Below are positions 52,542 to 61,612 of a stretch of DNA of 64,000 nt, one piece after another (position 1 is the stretch's first letter; every line of letters starts with the position of its first letter). The translations under genes and the position numbers were made by a program. This DNA is from Ruminococcus albus AD2013 (GTDB lineage Bacteria; Bacillota; Clostridia; Oscillospirales; Ruminococcaceae). The stretch is taken from assembly GCF_000526775.1 (NCBI RefSeq), contig NZ_JAGS01000001.1:1426001-1490000 (forward strand), given 5' to 3'. The notes under the pieces were generated by a model. It worked only from the letters and a program-made list of their open reading frames with translations, made no database searches and was not told the origin of the DNA.

Positions 52542-53204
52542 CTAAATATCCGCCCTTATGAAAGCCTGCCTGCACCATTCCATCACCTTCGGGAATACAC
52601 TGTCGAAATCCTGCGAAACGTAATTCTCACTAAGTTCAAGTATATACCTGTCATCGGAACTTACCTTTTCTTTCAGCTCTTTCTTTGTCAGCAGAAACTC
52701 TCCGCTTTCAAGATAATGAAGATTCTGTATCAGGAAGAAAAATCCCTTTAGCGTAAAGAACAGCTTGATTGCACTGTTTTCCTTGTCAGTATGTATATAG
52801 CGATGACAAAGTTCATGGTAAAGATTACCAAGACTGACCTTGACATAATTTACCTGATCTTCTCTTTTCGCTTCCGGCAGAAGTTCCGACAGAGTTCCGT
52901 AAAGGTCTTTGGTAGTGTGTCTCAGCTGTATAACTTCAAGAGGATTCCAGCGGGCAAGTTCATCTCTGCCGCAGATAAATCCGCATGACCTTTCGTAGTC
53001 CCCCACTTTTTTCAGTATTTCTCGGTAGATATCCATGTCAGCGGCACAGAACTCATCTATTACTGCCATTATATCGATATCACTTTGTTCGGTAGCTTCT
53101 CCCCTGAGATAACTCCCCTGCAATCCAAGATATACCAGCCTTTCACCAAAAGCAAATCTGCATTCGTTTATCAGCTTTTCCAGATAATCTTCAAGTATGA
53201 ACAT
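52542..53204 (-). CDS. Nucleotidyltransferase-domain protein
   Basis: 220 residues. The catalytic patch GLQGSYLRGEATEQSDIDI (about residues 26-44) fits the GSxxxG...DxD core of pol-beta-type nucleotidyltransferases. The C-terminal half is helical, with several aromatic residues. Enzymes of this shape adenylylate small molecules (aminoglycosides) or proteins, or act as MNT antitoxins; the target is not visible. The ATG at 53204 with GGGAG before it is preferred over the GTG at 53222. It ends the metal island just before IS copy 2. Confidence 0.8.
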   Translation of the reverse strand: MFILEDYLEKLINECRFAFGERLVYLGLQGSYLRGEATEQSDIDIMAVIDEFCAADMDIYREILKKVGDYERSCGFICGRDELARWNPLEVIQLRHTTKDLYGTLSELLPEAKREDQVNYVKVSLGNLYHELCHRYIHTDKENSAIKLFFTLKGFFFLIQNLHYLESGEFLLTKKELKEKVSSDDRYILELSENYVSQDFDSVFPKVMEWCRQAFIRADI

Positions 53205-53265
53205 AGCCCTCTCCCTTTTCACAAAAATTCAGCAGATAATTAGGATATCATACTTGACTGATTTT

Positions 53266-53385
53266 GTGAAGCCTCACACGACTAAAGTCGCGTGCTTCCT
53301 ATAGTATCCTTACGGACACGCCCACTTTAGGCAGGCGGACTACGTTTCTACCATAAAGCCTGAACTCAGAAAATTATGCTGTATG
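53266..53385 (-). ncRNA. Candidate omega RNA scaffold of copy 2
   Basis: Counterpart of 3581-3700. The stems GCCUGC/GUGGGC (53336-53320) and UGUCC/GGAUA (53318-53305) differ from copy 1 at three positions, and every change keeps pairing by G-U wobble on the tnpB strand. The guide predicted for this copy begins at 53265 and runs downward. Confidence 0.5.
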
Positions 53386-54699
53386 AGCAATAATTTCCGC
53401 ATTCAGGTTAACTAAGGTAGAGAACGTGCAGGTGCTTCTCTTACTGCATTGAGGTACTTTTGCCTCAATGAGCAACCTTGAATTCTCATCCAAGGATTTT
53501 AATATTTCACGTATGAAATATCTTGCCCCGATATTATACGAAGCAGATAGATCACAGTTGTAGGTCTTGCCATTTTGAAATTTGCATAGCTCATAGGTAT
53601 TGAAACCACCAAATTTACCACGAAGTACAAAACCACTGCCATCGTAGGCAAGGCGTGACGTATTCCATGCACAGATATGGCTTACTCTCATACCTAGTCT
53701 GTGAGCTTTATTCGTTACAATAGACTGAACTTCCTGACTGCGCCACAGCTTGAGCTTCTGCTTTTTAGAACCGCGGACCTTACCGTTCTTGTCTAAATGC
53801 TCAAATACAATAACATCTGCATTATAAAGAGCGGCTATATCTACGATGCAGGCAGCTGTTTTAGTGGCAATGTCGTGATTGATTCCTTTGGCTTTTGCCC
53901 AAAGCCTTGGTGTTTTATAGTTACCATGCTGCTGAGCTTTTTTGATACGGTTAACACAATGCATAAGATGGTCTGTTTCTTTGGTAAGCTTACAAAAATG
54001 CCTTCCAAGAATAGTGCCATCTGAACGCATTACGGAAATCGTAGCAGTGGTGTTTATTCCAAGATCTACAGCAACAATGGTCTGTTCATACACAGATATA
54101 TCTGCAAGTTTGACCTTTTCCTCAAACGGAAAGTCCAAAAACCACTCCTTGCCTCGTTTTTGAAGTGTTGGAGCGCATTGCTTGCGAAAACTGCAATGTC
54201 TGTATATATAATCCATATCAGGCTTTTTAAGGTTTATCGTTATCCAGTCCCATGTATTACGGATATAGACTTTGATCCGGGCAGTATAATCACCGGTCTG
54301 ATTGTACATTCCTGTACGATACATAGACGGGAATGAATAACCTGCTTTTGGATACGATGGTTCTCTTCCGACCGGATCTTTGATCCAGTTATCGAGATTG
54401 CTTTTGTAAGATGATACCTTGCCTATAGCCTCGTTAATAGCACCACGGCGCAGATAGCTTGGCATCTTATAGAATTTGGCATCAAAATCATAAATTGGAT
54501 CGGGATTATCTTTTGTAGCATGGATCAGTGTTTCAATATATGTGAGTCTACTCATCCCTTTGAATGTAACAATGTTATCCCATTTATCAAGACATACTTT
54601 GATAAGGTAATCTACAGCATGTCTGTATACGATAACGGTATCTTTAAAGATGTTGTTGTAATGCTTGATCTTAACGCTATAAGTCGTATATATCTGCAT
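53374..54699 (-). CDS. tnpB: TnpB, RNA-guided RuvC-type endonuclease (copy 2)
   Basis: 441 residues, about 96 percent identical by eye to the protein at 3689-5014. Catalytic acids are retained (VAVDLGINTTAT, VIVFEHLDK, NCDLSASYNIG), and the same zinc-ribbon cysteines are missing. Most substitutions lie outside the catalytic motifs (for example YRTVMYKQTG versus YRTGMYNQTG). Having two intact copies argues that the reading frame has been under selection or has spread recently. Confidence 0.9.
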   Translation of the reverse strand: MQIYTTYSVKIKHYNNIFKDTVIVYRHAVDYLIKVCLDKWDNIVTFKGMSRLTYIETLIHATKDNPDPIYDFDAKFYKMPSYLRRGAINEAIGKVSSYKSNLDNWIKDPVGREPSYPKAGYSFPSMYRTGMYNQTGDYTARIKVYIRNTWDWITINLKKPDMDYIYRHCSFRKQCAPTLQKRGKEWFLDFPFEEKVKLADISVYEQTIVAVDLGINTTATISVMRSDGTILGRHFCKLTKETDHLMHCVNRIKKAQQHGNYKTPRLWAKAKGINHDIATKTAACIVDIAALYNADVIVFEHLDKNGKVRGSKKQKLKLWRSQEVQSIVTNKAHRLGMRVSHICAWNTSRLAYDGSGFVLRGKFGGFNTYELCKFQNGKTYNCDLSASYNIGARYFIREILKSLDENSRLLIEAKVPQCSKRSTCTFSTLVNLNAEIIAHTA

Positions 54700-54717
54700 A
54701 CTGCAGACTCCATCCTT

Positions 54718-55100
54718 CTACTTGTTTTTTTGAGAATTAATGTAATCTGTTACATGTTTAAGACTTCTGTCGCTTACAGTTGCTACAAAATACGATGGAT
54801 TCCATATATATTTATTATAGTAGATTTTTTTAAGAATTTAAAATTTTATATACTTAAAAGTTGTTCTGTGTTTGTGTCACGCGTGACACAAACAGAATTC
54901 AATTTTTCTTTTTATGAGATTTAAGATGCAGAAAGACAGCTAAGCTTACACACTTAGCTGTCTTTCACTTAAGAATTATAGTATCTGACATTCTTAAGTG
55001 AGGCTTACAGTTTACAAGACGAAGTATATGATCAAGACTTCCTGTATTTGGTAGTTCTTACGATATGGTATTACAATGAATATACATACCCTCGACCATG
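54718..55100 (-). pseudogene. tnpA: tnpA (Y1 transposase) relic, copy 2
   Basis: Same two remnants as in copy 1, including the identical in-frame stop in GRGYVYSL-stop-YHIV. The C-terminal piece reads KYIWNPSYFVATVSDRS, then LKHVTDYINSQKNK and ends at a TAG (54720-54718), the natural-looking end that copy 1 lost by one extra A. The catalytic centre is absent. Confidence 0.78.
54869..54988. repeat. Three palindromes inside IS copy 2
   Basis: A perfect 26-bp palindrome around ACGCGT (54869-54894), a 14-bp-arm hairpin GAAAGACAGCTAAG/CTTAGCTGTCTTTC (about 54931-54966), and CTTAAGAAT/ATTCTTAAG (about 54968-54998). The first differs from copy 1 by one swapped base pair on both arms; the other two are more perfect than in copy 1. 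Confidence 0.8.
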
Positions 55101-55120
55101 CACAACAGAATGTCAAAAAA

Positions 55121-55160
55121 TGCCGCCTAACTCATGACTAAAGTCACGAGTTAGGCGGCA
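55121..55160. repeat. Left-end subterminal palindrome of IS copy 2 (intact)
   Basis: A 13-bp perfect stem TGCCGCCTAACTC/GAGTTAGGCGGCA enclosing ATGACTAAAGTCAC. Confidence 0.85.
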
Positions 55161-55253
55161 AAATCGTCAATAATTTTTGGCATATTCAATGCAATATATC
55201 ATCAGGAAGAAATATATGTAACAAAACCGACAATTATAATTATACAGACATTT

Positions 55254-56036
55254 TCACCCCAATGCCACATCCAGTGCCATCATCAGAGTAAATCCCAGAG
55301 AGAACATAAGCACACCTATATTTGAATGTTCTCCCTCTGACATTTCCGGGATAAGTTCCTCAACAACAACATATATCATCGCACCCGCTGCAAAGCTCAG
55401 AAGATACGGCATTGCTGGCAAAAAAAGCCCTGCAAACAATATGGTGAGCAAAGCGCCTATCGGTTCGACCGCTCCCGAAAGCACACCATCAGCAAATGAT
55501 CTGCCCTTGCTTTTTCCCTCAGCGTGAAGCGGCATTGATATTATAGCACCCTCAGGGAAATTCTGTATCGCGATACCAAGTGCAAGCGCGAATGCACCAC
55601 CTGCATTTATCTCTGCCGTGCCCGAGACAAGACCTGCATACACGATACCCACAGCCATTCCTTCGGGGATATTATGCAGTGTGACTGCAAGCACCATCAT
55701 AGTCGTCCTAGCAAGCCGCGATGGTATACCCTCGGCTTTCTCGGCATTCATATGCAGATGCGGTATAAGCGTATCAAGAAAAAGCAGAAAGATCACTCCG
55801 CACCAGAAGCCTATCAAAGCAGGCAGGAAAGACAGTTTGCCCATCCCTTCCGACTGCTCCATTGCAGGTATTATCAGACTCCATATAGAAGCGGCAGTCA
55901 TAACGCCTGCCGCGAAGCCCGTCAGCGCACGCTGTACTCCTTTGCTGAGAGTCTTCTTCATAAAAAGCACACAGCCCGAACCCAAAGCTGTCCCCGCAAA
56001 GGGCAGCGCAAGTCCAAAGAATATTTCACTTATCAT
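55254..56036 (-). CDS. ZIP family metal transporter (GufA/ZupT-like)
   Basis: About 260 residues with eight membrane spans. The metal-site helices carry LHNIPEGMAVG and IQNFPEGAIIS, and the GAVEPIGALL segment is typical of the GufA branch. It imports divalent cations (Zn, Fe, Mn). The ATG at 56036 is preferred to a TTG at 56048. An exact regulon operator and strong promoter lie at 56162-56215, so it belongs to the metal regulon although outside the IS-bracketed block. Confidence 0.9.
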   Translation of the reverse strand: MISEIFFGLALPFAGTALGSGCVLFMKKTLSKGVQRALTGFAAGVMTAASIWSLIIPAMEQSEGMGKLSFLPALIGFWCGVIFLLFLDTLIPHLHMNAEKAEGIPSRLARTTMMVLAVTLHNIPEGMAVGIVYAGLVSGTAEINAGGAFALALGIAIQNFPEGAIISMPLHAEGKSKGRSFADGVLSGAVEPIGALLTILFAGLFLPAMPYLLSFAAGAMIYVVVEELIPEMSEGEHSNIGVLMFSLGFTLMMALDVALG

Positions 56037-56161
56037 AGTATCACCCAAACCTTCTTATAAAAATCACGCCTGTCTGCACCCTGCCCATCTTATCTCGTAA
56101 TTTCTTTTTTATGATGTCAGCCGTACAGCAGACTTCATTTTTATTCTCCTTTTGTAAACCA

Positions 56162-56215
56162 GTTAGACTTCACTAACTACAATGTAATTATAGCATATAC
56201 TTTTCCAAAAGTCAA
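56162..56215 (-). promoter_or_regulatory. Promoter and exact operator of the ZIP gene
   Basis: On the minus strand TTGACT (56215-56210), 17 bases, TATAAT (56192-56187), then GTTAG-ACTTCA-CTAAC (56162-56177). The rest of the intergenic stretch 56216-56410 shows nothing recognisable. Confidence 0.8.
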
Positions 56216-56410
56216 ACAGCCTTTTTGTTTTGTCCCAAACAATACACATAAATAAATGTACATCGTTATACAGGCGCATTAAATGGGTCGCTAAAAGGAT
56301 AGCTGCGTTTATAAACGTTCACTGTCACAACTCGCAATTTTCAATTCATATAATGTTTTCTATTATTTAGCTTGTTATTTATAACTTTTTGGCGATTTAA
56401 CCGTCTAATA

Positions 56411-56446
56411 TAGTGTATGATACACTAGTACAAAAAAAGCTATAAT
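56411..56446 (+). promoter_or_regulatory. vanW-like gene promoter overlapped by a 17-bp palindrome
   Basis: TATAAT at 56441-56446 with a poor -35. TAGTGTATGATACACTA (56411-56427) is a perfect palindrome covering the -35 position, of the AGTGTA-N-TACACT type bound by GntR/YtrA regulators (family assignment is inference). Confidence 0.55.
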
Positions 56447-56469
56447 GATTTGAAAGAGAAGGTCTAAAA

Positions 56470-57303
56470 ATGAAGAGAAAACTATTCTGCGAAATATGCC
56501 CCATTACATACGCCCTGTCAGTAAAAAAATGCGAAGCACTCAGATTTTTACAGGATATAAAGGACAAGCACACCTTTGCCCGCACATTCTCCAAGGATAA
56601 GCTTGAATACGTGATCTACAAACATAATTCCCTTATTCGCAGACGTCTTGGCAATGTTAATATGCAGCTTCAGGAAAACAAGGCTGTTAATCTTTCGCTT
56701 GCTGCACCAAAGATAAATTCTGTACTTATCCGTCCCGGTGAAACTTTTTCATTCTGGAACCTTGTGGGCAGCCTTACCGTTAAAAAAGGCTACCGCGAGG
56801 GTCTTACGATATTCTCCGACCACCCCTCATCGGGTCTTGGGGGCGGTATGTGCCAGATGACAAATCTCATACACTGGATGATACTCCACTCCGAACTGAC
56901 CATAACCGAACATCACCACCATGACCAGATCGACCTTTTCCCCGATTTCAACAGAACTATCCCCTTTGGGACAGGTACATCTATAATGTATAATTACCTC
57001 GATTACCGTTTCCGCAACGATACTGACAATACTTACCAGCTGATAATATATACAACCGATGAATACCTCTGCGGTGAACTCAGAGCCGAAAAAAGGCAGT
57101 CCTATAAATTCCATATTCAGGCTGAGAACGTATATTTTTCCCGTGAGGACGGTGTAGTATACCGAAACGGCGATGTTTACCGCGACAAGATCGACCGCCG
57201 TACAGGCGAACACGTTTCGAGAGAACTGATAAGACACAACCACGCAAGGGTGTGCTACGATACATCCGATCTTACCATAGTTGAGGAAAAGAGCGCGGTC
57301 TAA
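56470..57303 (+). CDS. VanW family protein
   Basis: 277 residues. The VanW domain is clear: LIRPGETFSFWNLVG, KKGYREGLTI and GLGGGMCQMTNLIHWM, then HHHDQIDLFP and YNYLDYRFRN. No signal peptide is seen, unlike many secreted VanW proteins. The family is linked to glycopeptide resistance clusters and the cell wall, but its biochemical role is unknown. It stands alone between the ZIP gene and the glutamine operon. Confidence 0.9.
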   Translation: MKRKLFCEICPITYALSVKKCEALRFLQDIKDKHTFARTFSKDKLEYVIYKHNSLIRRRLGNVNMQLQENKAVNLSLAAPKINSVLIRPGETFSFWNLVGSLTVKKGYREGLTIFSDHPSSGLGGGMCQMTNLIHWMILHSELTITEHHHHDQIDLFPDFNRTIPFGTGTSIMYNYLDYRFRNDTDNTYQLIIYTTDEYLCGELRAEKRQSYKFHIQAENVYFSREDGVVYRNGDVYRDKIDRRTGEHVSRELIRHNHARVCYDTSDLTIVEEKSAV

Positions 57304-57323
57304 ACACATATCCCCATCAAAGC

Positions 57324-57360
57324 AAAAGACAGCTATCTCACAGGATAACTGTCTTTTTTA
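57324..57360. terminator. Terminator between vanW and dapL
   Basis: AAAAGACAG/CTGTCTTTT arms (57324-57332 with 57349-57357) followed by TTTA; the A-run upstream may let it serve dapL in the other direction. Confidence 0.75.
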
Positions 57361-57392
57361 TATAATATCATCAGGTGAGGAATGCTGACTTA

Positions 57393-58577
57393 TCAGCCCA
57401 GAAGTTCCAGAAGCTTTTCAGCTGCTTTCTCGGTATCCTCGGGACTTCCGAAAGTGGAAAATCTCAGATAACCCTCGCCGCACTTTCCGAAGCCCTCGCC
57501 TGGGGTGCCGACTATCTGTGCTTCGTTCAGCAGCTTGTCAAAAAACTCCCATGAACCCATACCATTCGGGCACTCCATCCAGATGTAAGGCGCATTCTTG
57601 CCGCCTGTGTACCATATGCCCAGCTTGTCAAGGGCTTTCATAAGGGTTCGGGCGTTATTCTTATAAACATTTATATTTTCGTGTATCTGCTGTTGACCCT
57701 CAGGAGTGAACACCTCACAGGCAGCACGCTGTATGATGTAGGATACACCGTTTGTCTTGGTGGTACGGTTGCGCACCCACATATCATTGAAATTCATACC
57801 GTTGCGGACAAGATCTTTGGGTATAACCGTATATCCGAGACGGGTTCCCGTAAAGCCCGCTGTCTTTGAAAGTGAACATATCTCGATAGCGCAGGTGCGT
57901 GCGCCCTCTATCTCGAAGATGGAATGAGGCATACCTTCTTCCTCGATGAATGCTTCATAAGCCGCATCAAAAAGAATGACAGAGCCGTGCTCATTAGCCC
58001 AGTCAACCCATACTTTCAGCTGTTCTTTGCTGAACACCGCACCTGTGGGATTGTTGGGCGAGCAGAGATATATCAGCTCCGCAGATGTATCTTCATCGGG
58101 CAGGGGCAGAAAACCGTTATCTCTCGAAGACGGCAGATGTACTATCTCACGTCCTGCCATGATATTTGCGTCAACATATGCGGGATAAGCAGGCTCGATT
58201 ATAAGTGAACGGTTTGATCGGTCAAAAATGTCCAGAATATCACCCAGTTCGTCAGACGCGCCCGATGATACGAAGACCTCGTCATCACCAAGCTCCACTC
58301 CCCTGCCGCGGTAATAATCAGCGATAGCTTTTCTCAGGAACGGTGCACCGCATTCGGGCATATATCCGTTGAAAGTCGATGCATTTGCCTGATCGTCAGC
58401 CGCCTTGTGCAGACCCTTGATAACAGCATCGCAAAGGGGAAGAGATACATCGCCTATGCCCAGACGCAAAATGTGCGCATCGGGGTTTGCTGCCTGATAA
58501 GCCTTTACTTTCTGTGCGATATTATAAAAAAGGTACGAAGCCTTTAAATGGGAATAATTCATATTAGGTGTAAGCAT
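57393..58577 (-). CDS. dapL: LL-diaminopimelate aminotransferase
   Basis: 394 residues, fold type I PLP enzyme. The LL-DAP pattern includes RLGIGDVSLPLCDAVI near residue 38, the CSPNNPTGAV loop, and the PLP lysine in SLSKTAGFTGTRLGY. It makes LL-diaminopimelate directly from tetrahydrodipicolinate and glutamate, for lysine and peptidoglycan. AGGAG eight bases before the ATG at 58577 sets the start; the GTG at 58586 lies in that ribosome site. Last gene of the minus-strand glutamine operon. Confidence 0.93.
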   Translation of the reverse strand: MLTPNMNYSHLKASYLFYNIAQKVKAYQAANPDAHILRLGIGDVSLPLCDAVIKGLHKAADDQANASTFNGYMPECGAPFLRKAIADYYRGRGVELGDDEVFVSSGASDELGDILDIFDRSNRSLIIEPAYPAYVDANIMAGREIVHLPSSRDNGFLPLPDEDTSAELIYLCSPNNPTGAVFSKEQLKVWVDWANEHGSVILFDAAYEAFIEEEGMPHSIFEIEGARTCAIEICSLSKTAGFTGTRLGYTVIPKDLVRNGMNFNDMWVRNRTTKTNGVSYIIQRAACEVFTPEGQQQIHENINVYKNNARTLMKALDKLGIWYTGGKNAPYIWMECPNGMGSWEFFDKLLNEAQIVGTPGEGFGKCGEGYLRFSTFGSPEDTEKAAEKLLELLG

Positions 58578-58582
58578 TTTTA

Positions 58583-59998
58583 TCACTCCTGTATTTTCAT
58601 TTCGTATTTATCCTTGTGTGCTTTTTCGGGAACAGCTGTGGGGTAATCTCCGCCGAAGCAAGCTTTGCAGCAGCCCGCACCCAGATTAAGCTCATCCAGT
58701 GCCGACATAGGCAGATATCCCAGACTGTCCGCACCCATCTCCTTAGCTATCTCCTCGGGAGTACGGCGTGCAGCGATAAGATTTTCTTCCGAATCTATAT
58801 CAGTGCCGTAATAGCATGGATGCAGGAAAGGCGGTGCCGATACACGGAAATGTATCTCTTTAGCCCCAGCTTCACGCAGCAGTGAAACTATCCTGCCGCC
58901 GGTAGTGCCGCGTACTATGGAATCATCTACCAGCACAACTCGTTTGCCCTTTACAGTTTCCTCAACTGCCGAAAGCTTTATGCGTACCTTGTCAACACGG
59001 CTCTCCTGTGTGGGCGATATGAAAGTCCTAGCCACGTACTTGTTCTTTATAAGACCTATGCCGTAAGGTATACCCGAGCCCTGTGAATATCCCAGTGCCG
59101 CATCAAGTCCCGAATCGGGTACGCCTATAACTATATCCGCATCAACGGGACAGCTTTTCGCTAAGATATGTCCCGCCCTGAGCCTCGAAGAATGTACCGA
59201 TACTCTGTCGATGACAGAATCGGGACGTGCAAAGTATATGTACTCGAATATGCATATCCGCTTAGGCTTCTTTTCACAGTGGGAACGGTCTGACCGCACG
59301 CCCTCCTTTGAGAATATCAGCATCTCTCCGGGCTCTATATCACGTACGAACTCCGCACCCACAGCTGTGAGCGCACAGCTTTCCGATGCCACCACATAAG
59401 TGCCGTCTGACATTTTACCGAAACACAAAGGTCTGAAACCGAAAGGGTCACGGCAGGCGATGAGTTTTGTGGGGCTCATCACCACAAGCGAATAAGCGCC
59501 TTCGATTATGTCCATTGCGGAAAGCACTGCTTCCTCGATAGAGTCTCTGATAAGACGCTGCTTTGTTATTATATAGGCGATGGTCTCCGTATCGGAGGTT
59601 GTATGGAATATAGCCCCCGAAAGCTCCAGCTCGCGTCTGAGTTCTCCCGCATTGGAAAGATTTCCGTTGTGAGCCAGCGCCATGCGCCCTTTCATGTGGT
59701 TGACAACTATGGGCTGACAGTTACGCCTTTCGTTGCCGCCTGTGGTGGAATATCTTACGTGTCCCACAGCCATATTGCCCTGTGGCATTTCAGCAAGTAT
59801 TCTGTGGGTGAATACCTCACCCGCAAGACCCACATCTTTATGTGCGGTGATGACTCCGTCCTCGCATACAGCGATTCCGCAGCCCTCCTGCCCTCTGTGC
59901 TGTAAAGCATAAAGACCGTAGTATACTATTTCGGCAAGATGTGACTTTTTTTGGGAGTATAAGCCGAATACTCCGCACTCCTCATGCAGACCGCTCAT
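58583..59998 (-). CDS. purF: Amidophosphoribosyltransferase
   Basis: 471 residues. The N-terminal glutaminase begins after a short propeptide at Cys8 (EECGVFG) and has GHVRYSTTG; the PRPP loop is VVLVDDSIVRGTTGG. The C-terminal CCKACFGGDYP fits the B. subtilis type with an iron-sulfur cluster. First committed step of purine synthesis. It overlaps pyrG by 4 bases. Confidence 0.95.
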   Translation of the reverse strand: MSGLHEECGVFGLYSQKKSHLAEIVYYGLYALQHRGQEGCGIAVCEDGVITAHKDVGLAGEVFTHRILAEMPQGNMAVGHVRYSTTGGNERRNCQPIVVNHMKGRMALAHNGNLSNAGELRRELELSGAIFHTTSDTETIAYIITKQRLIRDSIEEAVLSAMDIIEGAYSLVVMSPTKLIACRDPFGFRPLCFGKMSDGTYVVASESCALTAVGAEFVRDIEPGEMLIFSKEGVRSDRSHCEKKPKRICIFEYIYFARPDSVIDRVSVHSSRLRAGHILAKSCPVDADIVIGVPDSGLDAALGYSQGSGIPYGIGLIKNKYVARTFISPTQESRVDKVRIKLSAVEETVKGKRVVLVDDSIVRGTTGGRIVSLLREAGAKEIHFRVSAPPFLHPCYYGTDIDSEENLIAARRTPEEIAKEMGADSLGYLPMSALDELNLGAGCCKACFGGDYPTAVPEKAHKDKYEMKIQE

Positions 59999-61599
59999 TT
60001 TCCGCTCCTCTCTGCCGCCGCTGAAACAAATCCCATGAACAGCGGGTGAGGACGGTTGGGACGGCTCTTGAATTCGGGGTGGAACTGTACGCCCACATAG
60101 AAATCGCGGTCGGTAAGCTCAACAGTCTCCACAAGTCTGCCATCGGGCGACATACCGCTGAGGGTAAGACCGGCAGATGACAGTGTATCGCGGTAATCAT
60201 TGTTAAATTCGTATCTGTGGCGGTGACGTTCACTTATCTCGTTCTTGCCGTAGCATCTCTGCATCGTAGTACCATCGGATATAACACAGGGATAAGCACC
60301 AAGACGTAACGTGCCGCCCTTGTCGATGCTGTCACTCTGTCCCGGCATGAAGTCGATGACCTTGTGCTTGCATACCTCATTGAACTCACCCGAATCAGCA
60401 TCACTGATACCGCAGACATTTCTGGCGTATTCTATAACAGCTATCTGCATACCAAGGCATATGCCGAAGAATGGGATATTGTTCTCTCTAGCATACTTTA
60501 CAGCCTGTATCATGCCCTCGATACCTCTTCCGCCGAAACCGCCTGGGACTATGATACCGTTAACGCCACCCAGCGACTCACCGATGTTTTCAGCTGTCAG
60601 TTTTTCCGAATCCACCCAGCTTATATCAACGTGTGTGCCGATGGAATATCCCGCATGGCGAAGTGCCTCTGCTACCGAGAGATATGCGTCGTGAAGCTCA
60701 GTGTACTTTCCTACAAGTGCTATCTTTGTAGTCGTAGCCGCAGACTTTATCCTCTCCACCATCTCGCACCATTCATCAAGATGGGGACGGGGTGCTGTAA
60801 TGCCCAGACGCTCGCAGACTACCTCGGAGAAATTAGCTTTCTCCAGCATAAGTGGAGCTTCGTAAAGGTCGGGCAGAGTTATATTTTCAATAACGCACTC
60901 TGTGCGAACGTTGCAGAAAAGTGCTATCTTCTGGAAAATAGAGGGTTCCAGAGGTCTGTCACAGCGCAGTACGATGATATCGGGATTGATACCCATACCC
61001 TGTAACTCCTTCACAGAATGCTGTGTGGGTTTGGATTTGTGTTCGTCCGACCCGCTCAGGAAAGGCACCAGTGTAACATGGATGAACAGGGCGTTCTCAC
61101 GGCCAACTTCAAGAGATATCTGTCTTACAGCTTCAATAAAAGGCTGAGATTCGATATCGCCGATAGTACCGCCTATCTCTGTGATGATAACATCAGCATC
61201 GGTCTTTTTGCCCACGGAGTATACAAACTCCTTTATCTCATTGGTGATATGAGGAATGACCTGCACCGTGGAACCCAGATATTCTCCCCTGCGCTCCTTG
61301 TTAAGAACATTCCAGTAGACCTTTCCCGTAGTAAGGTTTGAATACTTGTTCAGGTCTTCGTCGATGAAACGCTCATAGTGTCCAAGGTCGAGATCGGTCT
61401 CCGCACCGTCCTCGGTAACATATACCTCACCATGCTGATAAGGGCTCATTGTACCGGGGTCTACATTTATATAAGGGTCGAGCTTCTGTGCTGCCACAGT
61501 CAGCCCACGGGATTTCAGCAGTCTTCCCAGAGAAGCCGCAGTGATGCCCTTGCCAAGTCCCGAAACTACTCCGCCCGTTACAAAAATATACTTTCTCAT
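59995..61599 (-). CDS. pyrG: CTP synthase
   Basis: 534 residues. Synthase domain: YIFVTGGVVSGLGKGI at the start and DLDLGHYERF. Glutaminase domain: GICLGMQ with the nucleophilic Cys, and GVQFHPEF near the end. It converts UTP to CTP with glutamine. AGGAGG eight bases before the ATG. Confidence 0.97.
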   Translation of the reverse strand: MRKYIFVTGGVVSGLGKGITAASLGRLLKSRGLTVAAQKLDPYINVDPGTMSPYQHGEVYVTEDGAETDLDLGHYERFIDEDLNKYSNLTTGKVYWNVLNKERRGEYLGSTVQVIPHITNEIKEFVYSVGKKTDADVIITEIGGTIGDIESQPFIEAVRQISLEVGRENALFIHVTLVPFLSGSDEHKSKPTQHSVKELQGMGINPDIIVLRCDRPLEPSIFQKIALFCNVRTECVIENITLPDLYEAPLMLEKANFSEVVCERLGITAPRPHLDEWCEMVERIKSAATTTKIALVGKYTELHDAYLSVAEALRHAGYSIGTHVDISWVDSEKLTAENIGESLGGVNGIIVPGGFGGRGIEGMIQAVKYARENNIPFFGICLGMQIAVIEYARNVCGISDADSGEFNEVCKHKVIDFMPGQSDSIDKGGTLRLGAYPCVISDGTTMQRCYGKNEISERHRHRYEFNNDYRDTLSSAGLTLSGMSPDGRLVETVELTDRDFYVGVQFHPEFKSRPNRPHPLFMGFVSAAAERSGK

Positions 61600-61612
61600 A
61601 AGTCAGTCCTCC

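Larger units (their letters stand above)
53266..55165 (-). mobile_element. IS200/IS605-type tnpB element, copy 2
   Basis: Same structure and orientation as copy 1, bounded by TTCAC (53270-53266) at the tnpB 3' side and TTGAC (55170-55166, outside) at the other. Its left-end palindrome is perfect here while copy 1's is decayed, so this copy is closer to the ancestral form. With copy 1 it brackets about 48 kb of metal genes as a direct repeat. Confidence 0.85.
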
